From an uncultured Anaerococcus sp. (GTDB lineage Bacteria; Bacillota; Clostridia; Tissierellales; Peptoniphilaceae), in contig URRX01000044.1 in assembly GCA_900550345.1 (NCBI GenBank), forward strand, positions 1 to 10,020: DNA of 10,020 nt, read 5' to 3'. Both the position numbers and the translations under genes were made by a program. The notes below the pieces were generated by a model. That model had not been told where the DNA came from. It saw only the letters and a list, made by a program, of their open reading frames with translations, and made no database searches. The stretch's first letter is position 1. Every line of letters begins with the position of its first letter. Positions 5,414 to 10,020 of the stretch are shown one piece after another.

Positions 5414-7048
5414 GAACAATTAAATAGACAGTCTTCTTACTTTTCAGATACTGAAAAGATTACAGCATTATACTGTAGGCTTTCAAGAGATGATGAACTT
5501 CAAGGCGAAAGTAACTCAATAAGAAATCAAAAGGACATATTAGAAAAATATGCTCTGGATATGGGACTTAAAAACCTAGAGTTCTTTGTGGATGATGGTT
5601 ATTCAGGAACGAACTTTGATAGACCCTCTTGGAATAAACTAAATGGTTTAATTGAGGATGGAAAAGTTGAAAATATTATTGTAAAAGATATGAGTAGACT
5701 TGGCAGGGATTATCTAAAGGTAGGATTTTATACAGAAGTCTTATTTCCAGATAATGATATACGATTCATTGCCATAAATAATGGTGTGGATTCAAATAAC
5801 CAAGTAGAAAACGACCTTACACCTTTTATTAATATCTTCAACGAGTTTTATGCTAAGGACACAAGCAAAAAGATAAAGGCTGTTTTTAAGGCAAAGGGTC
5901 AAAGTGGAAAACCACTGACAACTAATCCTCCTTATGGTTATTTAAAGGATAAGGAAGACAAAAATAAGTGGATAGTTGATGAAGTTGCAGCTGAAACTGT
6001 AAAGCTAATTTTTAATCTTTGTATTAAAGGATATGGTCCAAGTCAAATTGCAAGTGAACTAAAGAGTAGAAAAATTTCAACTCCTGCTGAACACTTTAAA
6101 TCTATAGGACTCAATTTCCCTGTTGACACTCCAGAAGAGGAATGTAATTGGAATCCTACTACAATATCTACTATTTTAGATAGAGAGGAATATCTAGGAA
6201 AGGTCATAAACTTTAGAACAAAGAGAAAATCATACAAGACTAAGAAAAGTGTAGACAATCCAAGGTCTGAATGGGCAATATTTGATAATGTTCATGAGCC
6301 GATTATTGATGAAGAAACCTTTGATATTGTAAAAAGGATAAGAAAAACAAGACGAGTTCGTAACAGCTTAGGAGAAATGCCTGCCCTATCTGGTATGCTC
6401 TACTGTGCAGACTGTGGAGCAAAATTGTATCAAGTGAGAGGTAAAGGCTGGTCTCATGATAAAGAATACTTCGTTTGTGCATCCTATAGAAAGCAAAAAG
6501 GCAAATGTACTTCACACCAGATAAAGAACATTCAAGTTGAAGAAATTCTTCTGAGGGAAATTAGGAAAGTTACAGCCTTTGCAAAAGACCATGAGGAAGA
6601 ATTTGTAGATTTAGTTTTGAAGAAGAAAACCAGCGAGTTAAATCAAGTATTAAGAAGTCAGAAAAAGGAACTAGAGAATTCTAAAGATAGAATTGAAAAA
6701 CTTGACTCTATCGTTCAAAACCTCTACGAAGATAACTTGGAAGGTAAAATATCTGATCAACGATTTGAGAAAATGGCTAAAGCTTATGATGAAGAAGAAA
6801 TTTCACTTCAAAAAAGAATAGCTGAACTTGAAGAAACTATTACAAAATCACAGGAAGAAGAACTTAATGTGGAATCATTTCTAAAGCTTGTTAGGAAGTA
6901 CACGGATATAAAGGAACTCGATCCAGAAATGATAAGAACATTTGTAGACAAGATTTATGTAGAACAATCAGAAAAAGTTCCAGGTACAAATTTAAAGAAA
7001 CAGACCATTTGGATTTATTGGAACTTCATAGGGAAAATTGACATATAA
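5411..7048 (+). CDS. large serine recombinase (TnpX/TndX-like site-specific integrase)
   Basis: Integrates and excises the element by serine recombination; 545 residues. The N-terminal resolvase domain (about 16-155) has YCRLSRDDE (21-29) with catalytic Ser25, DDGYSGTNFDRP (61-72) and VKDMSRLGRDYL (91-102), which carry the conserved arginines. A recombinase domain follows (about 175-300), with PPYGYLKDKEDKNKW near its start and GPSQIASELKSR within. A zinc ribbon uses Cys332 and Cys335 plus Cys356 and Cys366. A long charged coiled coil (about 400-480) and a C-terminal segment ending in KKQTIWIYWNF complete the protein, as in recombinases of conjugative transposons. Length is normal for the family and no frameshift is seen. 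Its attachment site is usually next to the gene, so one element end is expected within about 100 bp of its 3' end. Confidence 0.93.
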   Translation: MEQLNRQSSYFSDTEKITALYCRLSRDDELQGESNSIRNQKDILEKYALDMGLKNLEFFVDDGYSGTNFDRPSWNKLNGLIEDGKVENIIVKDMSRLGRDYLKVGFYTEVLFPDNDIRFIAINNGVDSNNQVENDLTPFINIFNEFYAKDTSKKIKAVFKAKGQSGKPLTTNPPYGYLKDKEDKNKWIVDEVAAETVKLIFNLCIKGYGPSQIASELKSRKISTPAEHFKSIGLNFPVDTPEEECNWNPTTISTILDREEYLGKVINFRTKRKSYKTKKSVDNPRSEWAIFDNVHEPIIDEETFDIVKRIRKTRRVRNSLGEMPALSGMLYCADCGAKLYQVRGKGWSHDKEYFVCASYRKQKGKCTSHQIKNIQVEEILLREIRKVTAFAKDHEEEFVDLVLKKKTSELNQVLRSQKKELENSKDRIEKLDSIVQNLYEDNLEGKISDQRFEKMAKAYDEEEISLQKRIAELEETITKSQEEELNVESFLKLVRKYTDIKELDPEMIRTFVDKIYVEQSEKVPGTNLKKQTIWIYWNFIGKIDI

Positions 7049-7049
7049 A

Positions 7050-7083
7050 AATCGGCACAAAGGTTAATACCTTCATGCCGATT
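7050..7083. repeat. inverted repeat just past the recombinase
   Basis: AATCGGCA (7050-7057) pairs with TGCCGATT (7076-7083). An inner AAGG (7060-7063) pairs with CCTT (7070-7073) around a 6-nt loop, with a 2x2 CA/CA internal loop between. It begins 2 nt after the stop codon. Only ATTTT follows, so it is a weak terminator by itself. It may contribute to termination or mark the attachment site region. Confidence 0.6.
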
Positions 7084-7110
7084 AAATTTTAAGGAAATAA
7101 ATCCCTAATT

Positions 7111-7134
7111 AAGAGCCCCTTAGGGGTCTTTTTT
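7111..7134 (+). terminator. rho-independent terminator of the recombinase transcript
   Basis: AAGA-G-CCCC (7111-7119) pairs with GGGG-TCTT (7123-7130) around TTA, with one bulged G, and runs into a T tract to 7134. It closes the left-to-right operon and lies against the 3' end of the convergent gene at 7133-7405. Confidence 0.85.
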
Positions 7135-7405
7135 ATTTATTTTCTTCTATATATTCTAATTTTTCCTTATTCATTACAGAATCAGGAATCATTTTGCTTG
7201 TTATATAAATTAAAAATGGAAGAACAATAGCGTCATCCAAAATTCCTAAAAATGGAATCATGTCATTTATCAAATCGGCAGGCATTACTGCATAAAGAAT
7301 AGCTCCAAGTCCCAAAATTTTTGCAAGTTTTGGAGTGTTTTTATCTTTCATAGCCCTAAAATATACCGGTATAAAATTTGTGATTTTTGAAAATTTATTT
7401 TTCAT
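7133..7405 (-). CDS. DUF1232 (YkvA-type) small membrane protein
   Basis: A 90-residue protein with the hallmark arrangement of the DUF1232 family. A hydrophobic stretch LGLGAILYAVMPADLI (31-46) is followed by NDMIPFLGILDDAIVLP (47-63) and a second hydrophobic run to KMIP (71-74). The P-x-D-L-I-N-D-x-I-P and GILDD motifs match the family pattern. Family function is unknown; members are small membrane-associated proteins. A modest AAGGGA ribosome binding site lies about 7 nt before ATG. A good sigma-A promoter stands at 7456-7483. It converges on the recombinase and is probably a host gene at the right border of the mobile element. Confidence 0.85.
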   Translation of the reverse strand: MKNKFSKITNFIPVYFRAMKDKNTPKLAKILGLGAILYAVMPADLINDMIPFLGILDDAIVLPFLIYITSKMIPDSVMNKEKLEYIEENK

Positions 7406-7455
7406 TCTTTTCCCTTACTTTCTTTTTAATATTAATTATCTTAATCTTCACTTTA

Positions 7456-7483
7456 ATTATACTAGAAAAAACCTACTTGTAAA
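7456..7483 (-). promoter_or_regulatory. sigma-A-type promoter for the DUF1232 gene
   Basis: Read on the minus strand, TTTACA (7483-7478) is separated by 16 bp from a perfect TATAAT (7461-7456). The -10 box lies about 50 nt before the ATG at 7405. Confidence 0.65.
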
Positions 7484-7578
7484 TTAAATATATTAAAATT
7501 AATTTTAAAAATATCTTACAATAATAGTATATTATGATTTTTTTAAATTTCAAGTTATAATATTAGAAAGGAGTTTTT

Positions 7579-8070
7579 ATGACATTAAAAGTAGTTGATT
7601 TAGATATTTTAAAATTAAATGTGGATGCTATTGTAAATGCTGCAAATATTGATTTAATTGAAGGTGGGGGAATTTGTGGACAAATTTTTGAAAAAGCAGG
7701 AAGAGATAAGCTAAAAGAAGCTTGTCAAAAATTATCACCAATAAAACCAGGCGAGGCAGTAATTACAGATGGATTTGACCTTTATCAAAAATTTATAATT
7801 CATGCAGTAGGTCCTATTTATAATGAAAATTATAAAGAGGCTTGCCAAAAAATTTTAAAAGATGCTTATATAAATGCCCTAGAACTTGCTAAAAAAAATA
7901 AAATAAATTCAATTGCCTTTCCCTTAATTTCTGCTGGGATTTATGGATATCCAGAAAAAGAAGCGTTTATTATTGCAAAAAATACAATTGATGAATTTTT
8001 AGAAGAAAATGAAATGGATGTTTACCTATCAACATATGGGAAAGATATACTTTCTTTGATAATGGGATGA
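7579..8070 (+). CDS. macrodomain protein (ADP-ribose-binding, probable deacetylase/hydrolase)
   Basis: A 163-residue stand-alone macrodomain. AAAGGAG (7567-7573) lies 5 nt before ATG. DAIVNAANIDLIEGGG (16-31) holds the Asn residues (Asn20 and Asn23) that contact ADP-ribose. GGGICGQIFEKAG (29-41) is the glycine loop that follows. FIIHAVGPIY (72-81) and FPLISAGIYGYP (114-125) form the remaining ligand loops. Relatives remove acetyl from O-acetyl-ADP-ribose or hydrolyse ADP-ribose from proteins or nucleic acids. Two positions vary from the MacroD pattern: ICGQ where VDGA is common, and ISAG where ISTG is common, so catalytic class is uncertain. It is a cytosolic protein. The next gene seems to have its own promoter. 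No ADP-ribosyltransferase is visible nearby. Confidence 0.88.
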   Translation: MTLKVVDLDILKLNVDAIVNAANIDLIEGGGICGQIFEKAGRDKLKEACQKLSPIKPGEAVITDGFDLYQKFIIHAVGPIYNENYKEACQKILKDAYINALELAKKNKINSIAFPLISAGIYGYPEKEAFIIAKNTIDEFLEENEMDVYLSTYGKDILSLIMG

Positions 8071-8071
8071 T

Positions 8072-8100
8072 TTGAATTTTTTATTTGCTTCCGGTATAAA
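8072..8100 (+). promoter_or_regulatory. sigma-A-type promoter for the LDCC-motif gene
   Basis: TTGAAT (8072-8077) and TATAAA (8095-8100) are separated by 17 bp. They start 1 bp after the macrodomain stop codon, and the predicted transcript start is about 35 nt before the ATG at 8143. Confidence 0.55.
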
Positions 8101-8142
8101 TATTTATGTAGAAAAGTAACACAAAATAAGCTAGGAGTTTAT

Positions 8143-8271
8143 ATGAAAATTTTTAAATCAATTAAAAATAGATGGGAAAAATTTTTGGAAAATTTAGCAA
8201 AAGAAAACAAAAAGTCTTTTGGAAATGAAAAATTGGATTGTTGTTCAATGAACAAAAGAGAACATAAATAA
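8143..8271 (+). CDS. LDCC-motif putative metal-binding small protein
   Basis: A 42-residue protein. TAGGAG (8132-8137) lies 5 nt before ATG. The N-terminal half is a basic amphipathic helix (IFKSIKNRWEKFLENLAKEN), followed by KKSFGNEKLDCCSMNKREHK. The LDCC sequence and the preceding K-x-F-G-N-x-x resemble a small Firmicutes family annotated as LDCC-motif putative metal-binding proteins; the two adjacent cysteines are the presumed ligands. Function is not known. It is followed directly by a terminator that starts at its stop codon. Confidence 0.75.
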   Translation: MKIFKSIKNRWEKFLENLAKENKKSFGNEKLDCCSMNKREHK

Positions 8272-8298
8272 AAAATGACCCCGAGGGGCCATTTTTTT
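8271..8298. terminator. bidirectional rho-independent terminator
   Basis: AAAAATG (8271-8277) pairs with CATTTTT (8290-8296). Inside, CCC (8279-8281) pairs with GGG (8286-8288) with one A/C mismatch between the two stems. T runs on one side and A runs on the other let it serve both the plus-strand gene ending at 8271 and the minus-strand gene ending at 8305. Confidence 0.85.
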
Positions 8299-8304
8299 GT
8301 GCTT

Positions 8305-8895
8305 TTAATCTACAAGTTTTTTTGCAACTTCTACTACTCTTCTTGCTTGTGCTTTTACAGCTTGTTCAATTTCGTTTGCAAAACCTTCATTAGTTGTTGT
8401 TGCACTTGCTCCGTAAGGATTTCCACCTTGGGCATAAATAGAATCATCAGTGTAACCTACTGGAACAATTATTGCTCCCCAGTGAGCAGCACTTGTATAA
8501 ATTGTTTTAATTGTTCCTTCTTGTCCACCGTTATTATTTTGAGCAGATGTCATTGCAGATATTATTTTATTAGTTAATAAACCTTGAGCCCAAACTCCTC
8601 CTTGTTCATCTAAAAATGCTTTTAATTGGAAAGGAATATTTCCAAATCTAGTTGGTGCTGAAAATATAATTGCATCAGCCCAAATTAAATCATCAGAGCT
8701 AGCTTCTTTTATTTCTTTTGAGTCTTTTAAATATTTTTTCCAAGCAGGATTTTCTTCAGCTGCACTTTCATCAAGAAATTCTTTTACTTTTACAAGTCTA
8801 ACTTCAGCTCCGTTTTTTTCAGATTCTTCTTTGGCCCATTTTGCCATTTGATAATTGTGTCCTGTTTGTGAATAATATATAATAGATAGTTTCAT
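8305..8895 (-). CDS. wrbA: WrbA-family flavodoxin-like NAD(P)H:quinone oxidoreductase
   Basis: A 196-residue flavoprotein predicted to transfer two electrons from NAD(P)H to quinones through FMN, in the cytosol, in oxidative-stress defence. IIYYSQTGHNYQMA (5-18) is the phosphate-binding loop. SAPTRFGNIPFQLKAFLDE (79-97) with GGVW (99-102) is the WrbA signature. GYTDDSIYAQGGNPYGAS (147-164) contacts the flavin and closes the active site. Length is normal for the family. AAAAGGAG lies 6 nt before the ATG at 8895. It converges on the LDCC-motif gene and is divergent from the gene at 9066; no confident promoter was found for it in the 170-bp gap. The SQTGH in place of the usual SMYGH makes a neighbouring flavodoxin-like family an alternative. 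Confidence 0.88.
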   Translation of the reverse strand: MKLSIIYYSQTGHNYQMAKWAKEESEKNGAEVRLVKVKEFLDESAAEENPAWKKYLKDSKEIKEASSDDLIWADAIIFSAPTRFGNIPFQLKAFLDEQGGVWAQGLLTNKIISAMTSAQNNNGGQEGTIKTIYTSAAHWGAIIVPVGYTDDSIYAQGGNPYGASATTTNEGFANEIEQAVKAQARRVVEVAKKLVD

Positions 8896-9021
8896 TTTTT
8901 CTCCTTTTAATTCTGCAATTTATTTCTTAAGCATCCTTATAAATATAGCCATATTTTAATAAAATAAACATTTATATTTTAATTATTGCATTTACTTAAT
9001 AAGGAAAAGTAAAAAAACTTA

Positions 9022-9027
9022 TATAAT
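9022..9027 (+). promoter_or_regulatory. candidate -10 box for the HEPN-nuclease gene
   Basis: A perfect TATAAT lies 39 nt before the ATG at 9066. No recognisable -35 box is found at the right distance, so promoter strength is uncertain. The whole 8896-9065 gap is very AT-rich and has no other clear feature. Confidence 0.4.
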
Positions 9028-9065
9028 GGGTAAATTAATAGTAGAAAAAAGTATAAGGAGATAAA

Positions 9066-9998
9066 ATGGAATTAACTGAAAAATTTGAGAAAGACAATTG
9101 TAAAAATCCTGTAGAATATTCAATAATTCATAAAGAAATTCCAATAAAAATGTCTAGCGAAATGTGGGAAGCTATTTCTTATTTATTGTGGTATGTGCCA
9201 GATATTTCTTCTATTCAATCAAAATCAAACGAACTTATTTCTAACAAGGAATATGATTATTATACTTTTATTGAAATAATGAATTATATGAATTTAAGAG
9301 ATGAAGATTGTTTGTTTACAGAAAATATAGATGAAAATATAGCAGAAGAATATAAAAGAAAGATTTGTACTAATACTCAAAAATTAATTTTGACTCAATC
9401 TGACGGGGAAACTAAAACAGAATCTTTATTAAGACATATAAGAAATGCTATTGCCCATGGAAGTTTTAATATTGTCGAAGATCTAATAGTTGGTTTTGAT
9501 GAAAAAATTATAGGTAAGGATAAGAGTAAAACTACTGCAATTTTTAAAATTAAACCTAAAAATTTATTAAATGCTCTTAGAATGTTAAATGAAGATTTAA
9601 CTAATCAAAAATTAATTTCAAAGGCACTTAAAAATTCTAAATATTGGGTTGAGCCTTACCAAGAAGATTTTGAAAGAAGCAATAAGTTTGATTTGTTTGC
9701 AAAAAAAGATGAGAAAAAATATGCAATTGAAATTAGAGATTATAAATCAAAAAGAGATATTGATAAGGGATTTGCAAAAGAACTTGCTCATAATTTTAAA
9801 AATTTAAAAGATGAAAGGGTAAGACCTGTTCTTGTGATAAATACTTCATTTTTAAAAGAAGAATCTAAAAATGAATTAATTGCTTATGATGTTTTGATAT
9901 TGGATGTAAAAAATATCAAAAAAATGTTAAAGGGAAGAGATATGATTCGCGAAATTGAACAGGCACAAAGTCTATATAAGTACAAAGAAGAAAATTGA
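9066..9998 (+). CDS. HEPN-motif protein with C-terminal restriction-endonuclease-like domain
   Basis: A 310-residue protein with AAGGAG (9055-9060) 5 nt before ATG. I do not recognise the whole protein. Residues about 25-185 look helical and contain LLRHIRNAIAHGSF (121-134), in which Arg126 and His131 form the RxxxxH motif of HEPN ribonucleases, in the expected late helix. Residues about 195-290 look like a PD-(D/E)xK nuclease fold: NKFDLFAKKDEKKYAIEIR (206-224) gives Asp209, then Glu222-Ile-Arg224, with Arg where Lys is usual. A helix follows, then strand RPVLVINTSF (253-262) and YDVLILDVKNI (274-284). HEPN RNases and such nucleases are common in toxin-antitoxin and phage-defence systems. 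It has its own candidate promoter and no visible partner within the window. A non-catalytic sensor is possible. Confidence 0.65.
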   Translation: MELTEKFEKDNCKNPVEYSIIHKEIPIKMSSEMWEAISYLLWYVPDISSIQSKSNELISNKEYDYYTFIEIMNYMNLRDEDCLFTENIDENIAEEYKRKICTNTQKLILTQSDGETKTESLLRHIRNAIAHGSFNIVEDLIVGFDEKIIGKDKSKTTAIFKIKPKNLLNALRMLNEDLTNQKLISKALKNSKYWVEPYQEDFERSNKFDLFAKKDEKKYAIEIRDYKSKRDIDKGFAKELAHNFKNLKDERVRPVLVINTSFLKEESKNELIAYDVLILDVKNIKKMLKGRDMIREIEQAQSLYKYKEEN

Positions 9999-10020
9999 TA
10001 TTTAAATTTATTTAGGATAT

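Noticed and set aside
82..7114. ATTAAGA shared at 82-88 and 7108-7114 as a possible attachment-site core
   Set aside because: A 7-bp A/T-rich match is expected by chance in this composition, and both copies lie against terminator stems.
8275..8577. Plus-strand frame of 100 codons rich in Cys, Ser and Phe
   Set aside because: It is antisense to the WrbA-like gene, lacks a ribosome binding site and has a composition typical of an antisense shadow.

Overview
The window looks like chromosome of an AT-rich, low-GC Gram-positive anaerobe. Nearly every gene has a strong AGGAG-type ribosome binding site, codon use is A/T-heavy, and the small LDCC-motif protein and WrbA/DUF1232 genes fit Clostridia or Tissierellia. 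A Peptoniphilus/Anaerococcus/Finegoldia-like host is my guess, not something the sequence proves.

Positions 1-112 hold unassigned sequence and a rho-independent terminator, probably belonging to a gene to the left. Positions 160-7134 look like one compact mobile element read left to right. It begins with a non-coding array (160-833) of about 13 degenerate boxes spaced 49-60 bp apart. Next comes a PrimPol-like/superfamily 3 helicase replication protein (870-3173), then two small unknown genes (3337-3738 and 3850-4062). Each small gene is preceded by an inverted-repeat element with paired TGTGGCA heptamers around an AT-rich core. A GC-rich structured stretch (4066-4180) follows, then a single HK97-fold major capsid protein gene (4209-5156). 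A translationally coupled TnpW-like small gene (5156-5338) and a large serine recombinase (5411-7048) complete the element. A hairpin and a terminator close it.

The combination of own replication protein, candidate origin repeats, candidate packaging site, one capsid gene and a recombinase suggests a phage satellite or a minimal phage-derived integrative element. No terminase, portal, protease, tail, lysis or repressor gene is visible here, so capsid assembly and packaging would need a helper phage. The left boundary is not resolved and more of the element could lie upstream.

Positions 7133-9998 look like host or other accessory genes: a DUF1232 membrane protein (minus), a macrodomain protein, a 42-residue LDCC-motif protein, a WrbA-like flavoprotein (minus), and a 310-residue protein. 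That last protein carries a HEPN-type RxxxxH motif followed by a restriction-endonuclease-like segment and is a candidate defence nuclease.

The items most worth following are the lone capsid gene with its cos-like leader, the two iteron-like elements, the 54-bp-period array, the start-stop codon overlap at the replication gene, and the HEPN-nuclease protein.
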